From assembly GCA_945883805.1 (NCBI GenBank), contig CAMCYE010000015.1, forward strand, positions 1 to 43,056: a stretch of 43,056 bases of DNA, written 5' to 3'. Every line of letters begins with the position of its first letter. Position 1 is the stretch's first letter. The notes under the pieces were generated by a model. It saw only the letters and a program-made list of their open reading frames with translations, had not been told where the DNA came from and did no database searches. This DNA is from Victivallis vadensis (GTDB lineage: Bacteria > Verrucomicrobiota > Lentisphaeria > Victivallales > GWF2-50-93). Positions 16,502 through 26,259 of the stretch are shown piece after piece. The translations under genes and the position numbers were made by a program.

Positions 16502-18007
16502 CTAAATCACAGATGTACATGTCTTGCCGGGTGTGATATCCAGTGTCTTGTTGCGTCCGTTGCACACGATGCATACGCGAACCGGTGCTGTCGCGGTAAC
16601 CGATACATTTGCATGCGCCTCTGCTCCTTTGCGCTTTTTGCACACGAGGTCAATTTGCCCGCCGGGAATTGCCAGCTGGCGAAGCCCGTGTTCTTCAGTG
16701 AGACGGATAGTCCAGTCAATCCGCTTTTTCGGCGCGCTCAACTCAATGCCGATGATATTCTCGATCAGCATGGCAATTGGGCCGATACCGGTCCAACCGA
16801 CGAAATCGGGCTTCACCAATTCCTGGGTATATGCTTTTAGTCCGGGCGTAAATTTTTCTGAACAATAAGATTCCCAGAGCGTGTGCGGTGAACACTGAGA
16901 ATATGTTTTAGCCAAGCCATCCAAATACTTTACGGCTATGGCATACGCCGTTTCCCCATGTCCGGCACACGCAAGACCGCGGGTGATCATGTAGTTTGTG
17001 GAAGCCCAGACGCCACCGCGCCAATAAATACCTTCATATGAAAAATTAGCGTCGTCAGCCGAAAGACTGGGTACAGGAATGGTTCGGTTGAACTCCGCAG
17101 TGTTTTCCAGATGCGCAATGAGATCGTCCAAGCGATCCTGCGGACATATTCCCGCAAGAATGGGCCAAAACCCAGCAACTGTTTTGGTCGAGACAAAATT
17201 TCCAGGAAGGGAACGATCGTGATAGAATCGCGTGTTCGGGCACCAGAGCTCCGAGTTGATTAGCTCTCCTGTTTCTTTCGCTTTTGCAGCCCATTCCTGC
17301 GCCCGAGTGCTGTTTCCCATAACTTCATGCATCCGTGCCAAAAAACGGAACGAAAGAGTCATCTGGGAAGAAAGATCTATCCAGTCAAAGAAGCGGCCTG
17401 CCTCCGCATTCCGCGGTGTGCGTGGTGAATCATCCATTCCAGATGAACCGCAATCCTCGAAATGATAGAGGCTGTATTGATGAATTGACTCTCCTCGTCC
17501 GTCTTTTGGACAGTCGGAGGCTCCAAGAGGGCGATGGGGTTCCGTCCGGCGGTTGGCATCAATCCATCCCATAAGTTTTTCGATATGCGGAATTGTAACG
17601 GAAAAGCGGGAGGAATCTCCAGTCGCGCAATAGTGCTCCCACTCCACCCAGGCAAAAAGAGGGGGATTAATGCGATTGGGCCAAGGCTCCTCGTTAGTAG
17701 TCATGTCGTAGGTCATGCCGATATATCCGTCGGCACGCTGCATATCGTAGAAATTATCTAAGCTCTCGACCCCGGGGTACTGGCCGTTTCCATACCGGCA
17801 ATAAAGCGCCATAAAGCAGGTGTCCCATACCCATTGACAGTTTCGGGATGGATCCCAGGCGGCATCCATGTGCCTACGTCCATGGGATATTCGGATATTC
17901 TGGGCCGCTGTCTTCCAGGAAAAATCATACAGTTCCAACCAATCTGGACGACTGGGAAGTATTGGCTGGGGCAATTTTAAAAAATCAACACTGTTAAGTT
18001 CTGTCAT
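16502..18007 (-). CDS. GH63/MGH1-like glycoside hydrolase
   Basis: A 501-aa (alpha/alpha)6-barrel glycosidase of the GH63 C-terminal / mannosylglycerate-hydrolase-like group. NCQWVWDTCFMAL carries the conserved W-D-T, FSYEGIYWRGGVWASTNYM the substrate-binding block, and HTLWESYCSE the second acidic region. These are the expected places of the catalytic acid and base. No signal peptide. A small beta domain (about 420-501) closes the protein. Likely role: hydrolysis of alpha-gluco- or alpha-manno-oligosaccharides in the cytoplasm. ATG 18007 is preceded by AAGGAA. It lies mid-operon. The 178-bp gap upstream (18008-18185) shows nothing notable. Confidence 0.8.
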   Translation of the reverse strand: MTELNSVDFLKLPQPILPSRPDWLELYDFSWKTAAQNIRISHGRRHMDAAWDPSRNCQWVWDTCFMALYCRYGNGQYPGVESLDNFYDMQRADGYIGMTYDMTTNEEPWPNRINPPLFAWVEWEHYCATGDSSRFSVTIPHIEKLMGWIDANRRTEPHRPLGASDCPKDGRGESIHQYSLYHFEDCGSSGMDDSPRTPRNAEAGRFFDWIDLSSQMTLSFRFLARMHEVMGNSTRAQEWAAKAKETGELINSELWCPNTRFYHDRSLPGNFVSTKTVAGFWPILAGICPQDRLDDLIAHLENTAEFNRTIPVPSLSADDANFSYEGIYWRGGVWASTNYMITRGLACAGHGETAYAIAVKYLDGLAKTYSQCSPHTLWESYCSEKFTPGLKAYTQELVKPDFVGWTGIGPIAMLIENIIGIELSAPKKRIDWTIRLTEEHGLRQLAIPGGQIDLVCKKRKGAEAHANVSVTATAPVRVCIVCNGRNKTLDITPGKTCTSVI

Positions 18008-18185
18008 GATTTATTCCTTAGTTGGACGCATTGTGCCTGCTGTCTTCCATGTCCCAGATAAAGCAGCAGACGCCGCCCGCGGTTATGGAAAAATCTTCAT
18101 GTATTTTTGAACGGTTGGCAGCTTAAACGCATTCTTGCGGGAACTTGACGATAAGAGAGGATTTTATAAATTTTAATTTAATTAG

Positions 18186-18923
18186 TCACTTGTCTTTTTT
18201 GTCTTTGGCTTCCATGGCGGCATTATCTGTAAACATGATAACCAATTTAGGCCCCTTGCCTTCACCTGCGTTTGAGGAATTCCAACGCAGATAATTAATC
18301 TTATCATTGGTAGTCCTGATCAGAAGTCCAAATTGAACATTGCGATCTTTATTCCAAGCGTTGAGCAAGTCAAGTATATCCAATCCGTCAGCTTCTAGGC
18401 TTTTTATTTCCGACTCTTGCACAGTCACGGCAGCAGTTGCATCGCAGTCCGTATCGCCGACAGCGCCGGGTTTTTCCCATTTGCTTTCTCCTTCCGCACT
18501 GTAAGAACGGGCCATCCAGCTGGTAGCCGTCCTGGCAACATGGGTTTTATCGCCCTCCTTGCCTTCCTGCCAGTCATCCTTAAGTAGGCGACGGATTTCT
18601 ACGGCCTTTATGCTGCCGACTTGAGGGTCTATTCTTGGCCCCATCACCAGAAAGGCGGAACCAATTTTCGCGCCTTTGGGTATATCCTTCAGATCAAACT
18701 CCAGCAGGATATGCGATTTATCCCCGTCTGACTGAGTGTCTAGCGATAAATATTTGCAGGCACCGTAACCGCGATCGGCACGTGAACCGGGTGTACCCTG
18801 CTTTTCATTGGTTATCCACGTGTCTTTTGTCGGTCTGAATTCCTTGGTTGTTTCCTGCGCTGAAAGATTCAACATGAACGCGGCACAGACAATCCCAATC
18901 AGCATCATCTTTGATTTTCTCAT
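18186..18923 (-). CDS. Secreted DNRLRE/CBM96-like domain protein
   Basis: A 245-aa protein with a signal peptide (1-22, ending LSA-Q). The rest is one DNRLRE-type beta-sandwich: TWITNEKQGTPGSRADRGYG, then ILLEFDLKDIP, GSAFLVMGP, TSWMARSYS, VQFGLLIRTT and GPKLVIMF, the standard strand pattern from start to end. Such domains bind carbohydrate on secreted proteins. Here it stands alone, with no catalytic domain. A charged Lys/Asp tail ends the protein. ATG 18923 has AAAAGGAGAA upstream. The operon position next to a secreted propeller suggests a surface glycan-binding role. Confidence 0.8.
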   Translation of the reverse strand: MRKSKMMLIGIVCAAFMLNLSAQETTKEFRPTKDTWITNEKQGTPGSRADRGYGACKYLSLDTQSDGDKSHILLEFDLKDIPKGAKIGSAFLVMGPRIDPQVGSIKAVEIRRLLKDDWQEGKEGDKTHVARTATSWMARSYSAEGESKWEKPGAVGDTDCDATAAVTVQESEIKSLEADGLDILDLLNAWNKDRNVQFGLLIRTTNDKINYLRWNSSNAGEGKGPKLVIMFTDNAAMEAKDKKDK

Positions 18924-18941
18924 TACAATTCTCCTTTTAAC

Positions 18942-20930
18942 TTATTCCACAACAAATTCAACCAATTCACTTCCTATTGTCCCATACAATTTTTTGTCTT
19001 TCCACAAGCACAAAGTCGGTATCTTGGGTAATTTTCCAACTTTAGTGATTCTTAAACTGACCGGATCCAGTTTGCCAAGGATATTGCCTTGTATCGTCCA
19101 GTAGGTTTTGTCTGTTGCGCGTATCATTACATTATCTATCGGTTCACCAACATCGCTCCATTCTTTCAATTGTTTGTCTTTTAGGTTGTAGCGGTATAAC
19201 GCACTGACACCCTCATGGTTGATGCGACCGATAAACTCGTCATTGTTAAGCGCAGGATAAAGATGTCCAGTGCTGGTCAGACCTTTTTTCACCTGTAACC
19301 GTTCCAATTCTTTTAAGTCCATGTCAAACACTACAAGTTTTGCTTCCTCCGGTGGTGTCGCCTTTGAGTTAGGATCATCTTTAAGCAGACGCCCGGAAAT
19401 TATTATCCGTTGCAGGTCTTCCATTACCAACAGATTATGCGGGTTTACAAAGTTCAGGTCTTTATGATGACCGATGGCGAGTTCCCGCGGAATATCATAA
19501 TAAGCGACCCCGCTACCCTGATGGCCACGTTCAAGCCGTCCAAGGAAATAAAGACGGCCATTGGAGGCCGGAGTCAGAGTGTAGGCATAGTGAGAACCAC
19601 TGCACAGGTCGCCTCCGAGATATTTCAGCTGCCGCGGATTAATATCACTCGTCTGTGACGGTGGCATGCTTGTGGAGCTAAGCCACGGCTTGCCCGGCTC
19701 GTATACATAAGTTGCCCCATTCGGATATCCTGAATAATAAATTTTATCGTCATATGATGCTAGAACCGGCTGACTGACGTGGGAGGTCCCGATGCAATCT
19801 ATTTTTCCACTCTTTGGGCTGTAACGGAAAAAACTGCTGTATTGCTTGCCGTTGCCAATAAGGTCGCCATCAGGCAATAATGCCAAGGATTCCAGGTCAA
19901 CCCCCTGGACATTTTTGATTTTACCGCAAAACGTTTGTCCTTTAAATTTGATACTGGCCTTTACTTCCAGTTTGACTATTCCGTCCCTGTCTGGAGGGAA
20001 AAATGTTACCTTAGGTGCCTGAGACGCCAGTTTATCCTCAAAAAATTTCGGGAACCGTTCTTTTATTGTTTTGCCAGGTAATTCCGGACGCTTACCGTCA
20101 ACTTCAGGATACAATTTTCCGTCTTGACACCAAACATACCCGGATGTTTTTCCCTTCGTTTTCGGATCCTCCTCCTGCAAGCTGGCACGAATACCATAAT
20201 CCTTGGCATCGAAACTGATCCACGAACAATTATCTCGCAGTATTTTGCTTTCCTCTGTCTCAACATTGAAAGCAACCAGTTGCCAGAGCCCTTTGCCCAC
20301 ACCCAGATAAACCCATGGCGGATCTGCGGCAAGATAATAAACATAGGTAAGTTTTTCATCACGTTGTATGCCGGCAACTTTACTGAATGACTTGGTTTTC
20401 AGAGTTTCCGGGTCAAGCTGCACCAGCCCAGCCTGACCGTTGTCTGACTGTGTCCCCATATAAATCTTTCCATCCGGACTTTGTATGTGCCGATACAGCA
20501 AACCATACCCGTTGTCATTTGGGAACATTGAACCTAATGATTTTATGGTATTCTCGATGGGGTCGTAATAATGAATTCGTGCACCCTGCGCACCAAAAAA
20601 CAACCTTCCATTTTTAGACCGCATTAAATCATCATTGACATAATTTGTATTTGCATAACCTGGCAAGGTTACTGTTTTCTGTTTGCCTGTTTCCAAGTCG
20701 ACAATGAGCCATTCCGGCTCCAGGCTTTCCTTTCCGTATGGATAGTTCCAATACTGTCCGATGTACTGCCATTTGCCATTCGAATCAGGCGTGACACCCC
20801 ATGTCCAGAGGCGTGCGGTTTTAACAGGCACACCAATGACCCTCATTTCTACTTGCTTAAGTTCTGTTCCAGAGGAATCAATACATATGCTCAAGCATAA
20901 AATTAATATACACAATATGAAATAACGCAT
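18942..20930 (-). CDS. Secreted beta-propeller protein
   Basis: A 662-aa exported protein with an N-terminal hydrophobic signal (1-20). Repeated short blocks of the type GRLFFGAQGARIHYYDP, GKIYMGTQSDN, PPWVYLGVGKGLW and NGRLYFLGRLERGHQG mark a beta-propeller of six to eight blades. It is paralogous to the lipoprotein at 37406-39538, with the same order of blocks from a TAR-(L/C) start to a LYG..G..LV end. Such propellers can be lyases, sugar-binding or scaffold proteins, and no catalytic residues can be assigned. It is second in the operon behind the pseudopilin, 24 bp downstream of it. Confidence 0.75.
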   Translation of the reverse strand: MRYFILCILILCLSICIDSSGTELKQVEMRVIGVPVKTARLWTWGVTPDSNGKWQYIGQYWNYPYGKESLEPEWLIVDLETGKQKTVTLPGYANTNYVNDDLMRSKNGRLFFGAQGARIHYYDPIENTIKSLGSMFPNDNGYGLLYRHIQSPDGKIYMGTQSDNGQAGLVQLDPETLKTKSFSKVAGIQRDEKLTYVYYLAADPPWVYLGVGKGLWQLVAFNVETEESKILRDNCSWISFDAKDYGIRASLQEEDPKTKGKTSGYVWCQDGKLYPEVDGKRPELPGKTIKERFPKFFEDKLASQAPKVTFFPPDRDGIVKLEVKASIKFKGQTFCGKIKNVQGVDLESLALLPDGDLIGNGKQYSSFFRYSPKSGKIDCIGTSHVSQPVLASYDDKIYYSGYPNGATYVYEPGKPWLSSTSMPPSQTSDINPRQLKYLGGDLCSGSHYAYTLTPASNGRLYFLGRLERGHQGSGVAYYDIPRELAIGHHKDLNFVNPHNLLVMEDLQRIIISGRLLKDDPNSKATPPEEAKLVVFDMDLKELERLQVKKGLTSTGHLYPALNNDEFIGRINHEGVSALYRYNLKDKQLKEWSDVGEPIDNVMIRATDKTYWTIQGNILGKLDPVSLRITKVGKLPKIPTLCLWKDKKLYGTIGSELVEFVVE

Positions 20931-20954
20931 TCATCTACCTTTTGTTTGTTTTTA

Positions 20955-21863
20955 TTATTCAACATCGATATATAATCCGCCCCAATTTGATGACCCAGTT
21001 TTAGGGTTGGGTTGTATTTTCGCTGTGTTTGGTGAAATCACATCGACGTGCCCGTCCAGAAAAGCGACAGGAGCCTTATTGTTATGCCAAAACCCCATCA
21101 TGGAGTTTAAAAGCATAGTTGTATCAAAAGCCCCCCTGTCCGCATTGACAATCAATTTATCCGACCCGCTAATCTTTATTCCAGAAGGAGCGACTATAAT
21201 AAGGGTGCTAGGCCATCTGAGATTAGTTCGCTTCAGGGCTCCAGTGTGAACTGTGTTCGCATGATAATGACGAGTACCGTAAGTATTAAGCGATTGATTC
21301 ATATAGTAAGTACTGCCATAGCCGTTCCATTTTGTGCCATTGTCGGTATTCATGTGAAATGAACTTGGGCAGACCAATACTGGTTTCGCATTTCTTGAAT
21401 CTGAGCATGTATCAAAATCGGTAATGTTCAGGTAAGGCGTGATTTTCTCGATCCAATATGTTGTTTTATTAGGCGGAATTATGACACTGCCAAGTTCAAC
21501 ATTCGGTGGTGCGGCATAATCATTATTGTCATCGGCATACATTCCCATTCCGAGACCAATTTGTTTCAAATTGTTGATGCAATTGCTTGTCCTTGCCATG
21601 TCACGTGCCTTGCCTAACGCCGGAAGAAGCATGCCCGCTAGAATTGCGATAATCGCAATTACAACGAGGAGCTCTATAAGTGTGAAAGCGTTGCGGCTCA
21701 GGGAGTTGCGACTGCCAAGACTCGGTTCGCCGCCCAAACCGCCTAGTCGTGCGTGATCGCTTAATAGTGAGCGTCCCTGCTCGGGTAGACACGCAGACAG
21801 ATTCATGCAGTTCTTCCGATGAATTACGTCACCCTTCAAACGCCGCGTCCATTTCTTTTCCAT
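20955..21863 (-). CDS. Type II secretion-like pseudopilin (prepilin-type cleavage)
   Basis: A 302-aa protein. A long 57-residue leader ends at RNA, followed by [20 protein letters not shown], the class-III prepilin cleavage and membrane helix. The body has the usual [20 protein letters not shown] block, a MYADDNNDY segment and a C-terminal [11 protein letters not shown], together the hallmark of the DUF1559-like pseudopilins that are multiplied in PVC bacteria. The leader contains [12 protein letters not shown] before the cleavage site. ATG 21863 has GAGGAGAA. It is the first gene of the eight-gene operon, so its expression is tied to the glycan genes through operator site 2. Confidence 0.9.
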   Translation of the reverse strand: MEKKWTRRLKGDVIHRKNCMNLSACLPEQGRSLLSDHARLGGLGGEPSLGSRNSLSRNAFTLIELLVVIAIIAILAGMLLPALGKARDMARTSNCINNLKQIGLGMGMYADDNNDYAAPPNVELGSVIIPPNKTTYWIEKITPYLNITDFDTCSDSRNAKPVLVCPSSFHMNTDNGTKWNGYGSTYYMNQSLNTYGTRHYHANTVHTGALKRTNLRWPSTLIIVAPSGIKISGSDKLIVNADRGAFDTTMLLNSMMGFWHNNKAPVAFLDGHVDVISPNTAKIQPNPKTGSSNWGGLYIDVE

Positions 21864-21909
21864 GCCTTTTCTCCTCGAATTTAAGTACTATATTGATTAC
21901 TGTATTTAT

Positions 21910-21937
21910 ATTATACGATAAATAAAATACAATACAA
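21910..21937 (-). promoter_or_regulatory. Promoter and GntR-type operator, site 2 (minus-strand operon)
   Basis: AATACAATACAA (21926-21937) is the exact complement of TTGTATTGTATT. Read on the minus strand, TTGTAT inside it forms a -35 box 16 bp from a perfect TATAAT (21910-21915), upstream of the pseudopilin. The operator thus covers the -35 box. Confidence 0.65.
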
Positions 21938-21947
21938 GCATTAATGG

Positions 21948-21976
21948 TTGATTTTTCCAATAAATATGTTTATTAT
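21948..21976 (+). promoter_or_regulatory. Promoter of the esterase-NagB-GH4 operon
   Basis: TTGATT (21948-21953) and TATTAT (21971-21976), 17 bp apart, drive the plus-strand gene at 22033. Operator site 2 ends 10 bp upstream of the -35 box, so one bound regulator could control both divergent operons. Confidence 0.45.
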
Positions 21977-22032
21977 TAATTCACAAAATAAGTGAAGGAA
22001 TAGGGAATAATCTTGAGAAAAGGAAACATGCC

Positions 22033-23997
22033 ATGTCATTTTTCGATATAGAAAAATCGTCTGCCAATAACTACTTCCACAGCATGAAGGATCAATTCCA
22101 GCGACTTGTCTATGGCCGCTCAGAGGAGGTATTTGCAGCCGGTGATGCCGCCCGCGATAAGATCACCAACATGAAACAGTTGGAGGAACGGAGGAAGCTT
22201 ATCCGTAAAACCTTCATCTCCAGCATTGGCGGGTTGCCTTCGATGAACACACCGCTGAAATCAAAAGTTGTTGGCTCCATCCAGGAAAAGGGATTCAGAA
22301 TTGAGAAGATCATCTATGAGCCGCGTCCGAACGCGCTGGTCACGGCCAATCTGTATATTCCAGACGGTTTGAGAAAGCCCACGGGCGCGGTTCTTTTCGT
22401 ATGCGGGCATAATCAGCAGGCAAAACATGCGAGTGAATACCAGATCGTGTGCAGGCATCTGGTCAATGCCGGATTAATTGTCCTCGCGCAGGATCCGATC
22501 GGACAGGGGGAACTCTTCAGTTACTACGAGAAAGCTCTGAAGAACACGACGGTCAACTGGGGAACAGGCGAGCATGACCATGTCGGAGCGCAATGCGTAG
22601 TCCTGGGTGACAGCATCGCCCGCTACTTTGTGCATGATGCCATGCGCGGCATAGACTATCTCTCCAGCCGTCCCGAAGTTGATGCAAAACGAATCGGTGT
22701 GACCGGCAACTCGGGAGGAGGAACACAGACCAGCATGATGATGATGGAGGATCCCCGCATCGCCGCCGCCGCACCCGCCACCTTCATCATGAATCGTCGT
22801 ACTTACATGTATAGCGGTGGCGCACAGGATGCCGAGCAGATTTGGCCGGGGATGACGGCGAAAGGATTCGACCACGAGGACATTCTACTGCCTATGTGCC
22901 CTAAACCCGTATGTGTGCTTGCGGTCACCTATGACTTTTTCCCGATCGAGGGAACGCGTCAGACCGTGGAACGTTGCCGCCGTTTCTGGGAGCTGTCGGG
23001 AAAGGCTGGCAACCTGGAAATAGTCGAAGACACCTCCAAGCACGCCTATACCCCGAAGCTGGCCAGGGCGGCGGCTCGCTTTTTCTCGCAGCATCTCCTA
23101 GATAAGGAGATAAACGTGAACTCGGATGCGATCGAGGCAATTGAGCCGTCAAAACTTTGGTGTACGCCTTCCGGGCAAGTCAAGGAGGATCGCACCGGCA
23201 TACGTTTCGTCTTCGAAGAAAACCAGGATCGTCTGTCGGAGTTCGAGGCTTTGAGGAAAAATTACCCGGTGGAAAGGGGCAAGGAATCGGCATTGCGCTG
23301 GCTTAAAGAACAAATCCTGTTCAACCGCCGCCCGACAAATTTGAATCCCCGTTTCTGGAAAAGCCGCGAGGAGGAGTTCTGCGTGGAAAATGGCTACTGG
23401 TGGAGCCAAAAGGAAGTCATTAACGAGGGAGTTTTGTTCAGGAACTTCCGTTTCGCCGAAAAGAAGCTGCCTGTCACCCTGGCTGTCTGGAACGGCGGGA
23501 CAACTGCGATTCGCCAGCATCTTGGCTGGTTGCGCAAGACCTGCGAATCGGGCCGCGCCGTGCTAGTCCTGAATGTCACAGGTGTCGGCGGTTCGGAGCC
23601 GAACCCGCTGAATGCCGTCGCACCACACGCGCCCTATGGGGTAATGCACAAGCTCAACGATGATCTCATGTGGCTGGGCGATAGCATCTGTGCCATGCGG
23701 GCATATGATGTCCTGCGCACACTGGAGGCTCTTCGCCAATGGCCGGGAGTTGATGCCAAGGATCTGCGAGTCTATGCGCATGGAGCGCAAGGCGTCTATG
23801 CAGAATTGGCAACCGCAGTAGAACCCGGACTGGGCAGTATTGAATTACACGAGGAATTTGAGGGATTCGGCGCATGGGTGAAGGCCCGGCATTATGACGT
23901 TTATGGCAGCCGGTCTCTGCTATTGCCCGGCGTGCTGCGCCACCTCGACCTCCCGGATCTCCGGAAATGGCGGGGCAAGCATTATTTGAAAAATTAA
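22033..23997 (+). CDS. Acetyl-xylan-esterase-like alpha/beta hydrolase, two-domain
   Basis: A 654-aa protein without signal peptide. The N-terminal half (1-370) is an AXE1/dienelactone-hydrolase-like esterase: GAVLFVCGHNQQ for the oxyanion strand, VTGNSGGGTQTSMM with nucleophile Ser227, and DTSKHAYTPKLARAA with the catalytic His. The C-terminal half (about 430-654) repeats the fold, but its nucleophile elbow reads AHGAQGV, with no serine, so it is probably inactive and structural. Likely function: removal of acetyl or other ester groups from imported sugars. It is first in a plus-strand operon with NagB-like and GH4 genes. AAAAGG precedes the start. Confidence 0.8.
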   Translation: MSFFDIEKSSANNYFHSMKDQFQRLVYGRSEEVFAAGDAARDKITNMKQLEERRKLIRKTFISSIGGLPSMNTPLKSKVVGSIQEKGFRIEKIIYEPRPNALVTANLYIPDGLRKPTGAVLFVCGHNQQAKHASEYQIVCRHLVNAGLIVLAQDPIGQGELFSYYEKALKNTTVNWGTGEHDHVGAQCVVLGDSIARYFVHDAMRGIDYLSSRPEVDAKRIGVTGNSGGGTQTSMMMMEDPRIAAAAPATFIMNRRTYMYSGGAQDAEQIWPGMTAKGFDHEDILLPMCPKPVCVLAVTYDFFPIEGTRQTVERCRRFWELSGKAGNLEIVEDTSKHAYTPKLARAAARFFSQHLLDKEINVNSDAIEAIEPSKLWCTPSGQVKEDRTGIRFVFEENQDRLSEFEALRKNYPVERGKESALRWLKEQILFNRRPTNLNPRFWKSREEEFCVENGYWWSQKEVINEGVLFRNFRFAEKKLPVTLAVWNGGTTAIRQHLGWLRKTCESGRAVLVLNVTGVGGSEPNPLNAVAPHAPYGVMHKLNDDLMWLGDSICAMRAYDVLRTLEALRQWPGVDAKDLRVYAHGAQGVYAELATAVEPGLGSIELHEEFEGFGAWVKARHYDVYGSRSLLLPGVLRHLDLPDLRKWRGKHYLKN

Positions 23998-24036
23998 GAT
24001 AAGCACCCTGATATATTTAACTTAAGGATACCGATT

Positions 24037-24825
24037 ATGAAAAATGTAATGTATGGGAAGACTAAAGTTGTAATAAGCGCCGACAATGCGGCGCTTGGCC
24101 GGGATTCCGCCTCAATGGTTGCGATGCAAATGCGAGAGTTGCTGAAAAAACAGAATGTGATCCGGATGGTCTTTGCCGCAGGCGAAAGCCAGAGCACTTT
24201 TCTGAATGCCCTGGCCTTGGAGAAAAATATTGACTGGCAATCGGTAATATGTTTCAATATTGATGATTTCTGGGATGTCTGCATTACGGAAAAATTTACT
24301 TGCGGCTATCAGACGATGAAAGAATTATATCAGAAAATCAAAGCAAAATCCGTCAACATTGTGCGCTTCAATGCCGCAGATCCTGAAGCGGAATGCCGCA
24401 GATTTGAAAAACTATTGAGAGAGGAGCCGGTTGATATTCTATGTCAGGGGATTGGGACATCCGGGCACCTGGCCCTGAATGAACCATTTGATACTGATTT
24501 CAATGATGAAAAATGGGTAAGACTTGTAGATGTTGCAGAACAATCTAAGAAGCAACTCCGGGAGGATCCCAATTTTAAAGAACTTGGATACATCCCTGAG
24601 AAAGGCATTACGATGACAATACCTGCAATTCTTTCCGCCAGACATTGCTATACCATGGTTCCTCTGGCGTTGAAAAAGCCGGTCATGACCAGATTGGCAG
24701 GCATTACGGAACCCTCAAACACGTTTCCATCATCAATTTTACTAATCAAAAAAGGAATATTGTTTGTAGATGGCAATTCGTGCCCGGACTGCTGGAAAAA
24801 ACATTCATCATACAAAGGAGTATAA
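24037..24825 (+). CDS. NagB-like glucosamine-6-phosphate isomerase family protein
   Basis: A 262-aa protein of the glucosamine-6-phosphate deaminase/6-phosphogluconolactonase family. FNIDDFWD corresponds to the FNMDE block with the base Asp, and GIGTSGHLALNEPFDTDF to the GxGxxGHIAFNEP block with the ring-opening His. The phosphate-binding region reads FAAGESQSTFL instead of the usual PTGxTP, so the substrate may not be standard GlcN6P. AAGGAT precedes ATG 24037. It is tightly coupled to the GH4 gene, whose ribosome site lies in its last codons. It probably deaminates or isomerises an amino-sugar phosphate freed by the neighbouring glycosidases. Confidence 0.85.
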   Translation: MKNVMYGKTKVVISADNAALGRDSASMVAMQMRELLKKQNVIRMVFAAGESQSTFLNALALEKNIDWQSVICFNIDDFWDVCITEKFTCGYQTMKELYQKIKAKSVNIVRFNAADPEAECRRFEKLLREEPVDILCQGIGTSGHLALNEPFDTDFNDEKWVRLVDVAEQSKKQLREDPNFKELGYIPEKGITMTIPAILSARHCYTMVPLALKKPVMTRLAGITEPSNTFPSSILLIKKGILFVDGNSCPDCWKKHSSYKGV

Positions 24826-24828
24826 GGT

Positions 24829-26223
24829 ATGAGGACATCTATAATGAAAATCAGAAAAGTAACAGATATGGGGAAGTCACAGATGCGCAGACGGAAAATA
24901 GTGATCGTAGGAGGGGGCAGCAACGCCTGGACACCGAACCTGGTAAAGGACATGATGCTGACTCCGGCCATTGCCGATTCTGAATTCGTACTATATGACA
25001 TCAACAAGCCTGCCGCCACGCTGATTCAGCAATACCTGATGAAGCTTAATAAGGAGCTTAAGACACCCGCCACGTTCACCGCCACCGACAACCTGCCACG
25101 AGCCTTTGAAGGCGCAGAATACATAACCATCACCATCTCGACTGGGGGATTTGACGCTATGGCGCACGACCTATCGATTCCCGAGGAGTATGGCATATTC
25201 CACACGGTGGGTGACACCTCCGGACCGGGAGGATGGGCTCGCCTCATGCGGAACTTTAACGTGTTCAGAAAACTGGGCGAGGACATAAACCGTTACGCTC
25301 CCGGTGCCATGGTTTTGAACTACTCCAACCCTATGACAACTCTAACGCAAATTCTTTGCAGGATATGCACAGGACCCGTCGTGGGACTCTGTCACGGCCT
25401 CTTTGAGAACCTCGAGTTTCTCAAGCGTTTCTACAAACTTGAGTCAGAGGACCAGATATCAGTCAGATATGCAGGCTTGAACCATTTTTTCTGGATTACC
25501 GAAGCCACTATTCCCAAAATGGACGTTATCGCCGACTTGGCGAGGCGCCTTGAAAAACAGGGCTTCACAGATATGCTGCGCGAGTCGTCCCCTGACGCCA
25601 TGGGATTCCATTCTAAACGCGAACTTGCCACCGAGCTGTTCCGCATGACGGGTGTCATGCCCTACCTTGGCGACCGGCATACCTGCGAGTTTTTCCCGCA
25701 GTACATCACTAGCAGGGCAAACATGAAGAAGTACAAGCTTATTCGAACCACAATCAAGGAACGACGCGACAGGTTCAATCAACGAAAAAATAATCTGGAG
25801 AAGATTATCGCAACTGAACTGCCCAAAAAGAGCTTTGTCAGGAGCCGGGAAACGGCGGCCGACATCATCAGCTCCCATGTTGAAAGCTGCCCTTTCATTG
25901 ATGTAGGTAACGTCCCAAATATTGGTCAGATTTCAAACCTGCCGCTTGGAACTGTCGTGGAGACGGCTGTACGCGTGGATCGCAACGGATTCTCCCCAAT
26001 AGCTTTTGGACCGTTGCCGGAGCCAATCCTCAGCTTTGTCGAACCTTTTGCCAGGGCATTCAACGTGGGGGTGGATGCGTGTTTCGAGGGTGACCGCAGG
26101 AAGGCGTTGACGGCATTGCGGATGGATCCGCTATGCTCGCATCTCACCGCCGGCCAGGTCTTGGAAATGGGGAACCGCCTCTTGGTGGCGCACAAATCGT
26201 TTATCAATAATCTCCTGCGCTGA
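24829..26223 (+). CDS. Glycoside hydrolase family 4 (NAD- and Mn-dependent)
   Basis: A 464-aa GH4 protein. IVIVGGGSNAWTPNLVKDM is the NAD-binding loop; NYSNPMTTLTQ, GLCHG (metal-ligand Cys) and AGLNHFFW (metal-ligand His) are all intact. GH4 enzymes oxidise C3 of the sugar with bound NAD, eliminate the aglycone and re-reduce, and often act on phosphorylated or uronic sugars. The start is ATG 24829 behind AAAGGAGT. Internal Met codons before MRRRKIVIVG could also serve, since the first 18 residues precede the fold. Pairing with NagB suggests the product is an amino-sugar derivative. Confidence 0.88.
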   Translation: MRTSIMKIRKVTDMGKSQMRRRKIVIVGGGSNAWTPNLVKDMMLTPAIADSEFVLYDINKPAATLIQQYLMKLNKELKTPATFTATDNLPRAFEGAEYITITISTGGFDAMAHDLSIPEEYGIFHTVGDTSGPGGWARLMRNFNVFRKLGEDINRYAPGAMVLNYSNPMTTLTQILCRICTGPVVGLCHGLFENLEFLKRFYKLESEDQISVRYAGLNHFFWITEATIPKMDVIADLARRLEKQGFTDMLRESSPDAMGFHSKRELATELFRMTGVMPYLGDRHTCEFFPQYITSRANMKKYKLIRTTIKERRDRFNQRKNNLEKIIATELPKKSFVRSRETAADIISSHVESCPFIDVGNVPNIGQISNLPLGTVVETAVRVDRNGFSPIAFGPLPEPILSFVEPFARAFNVGVDACFEGDRRKALTALRMDPLCSHLTAGQVLEMGNRLLVAHKSFINNLLR

Positions 26224-26259
26224 AAAGGAATAAACAATAAAATGCGTAGTGGATAGCCC

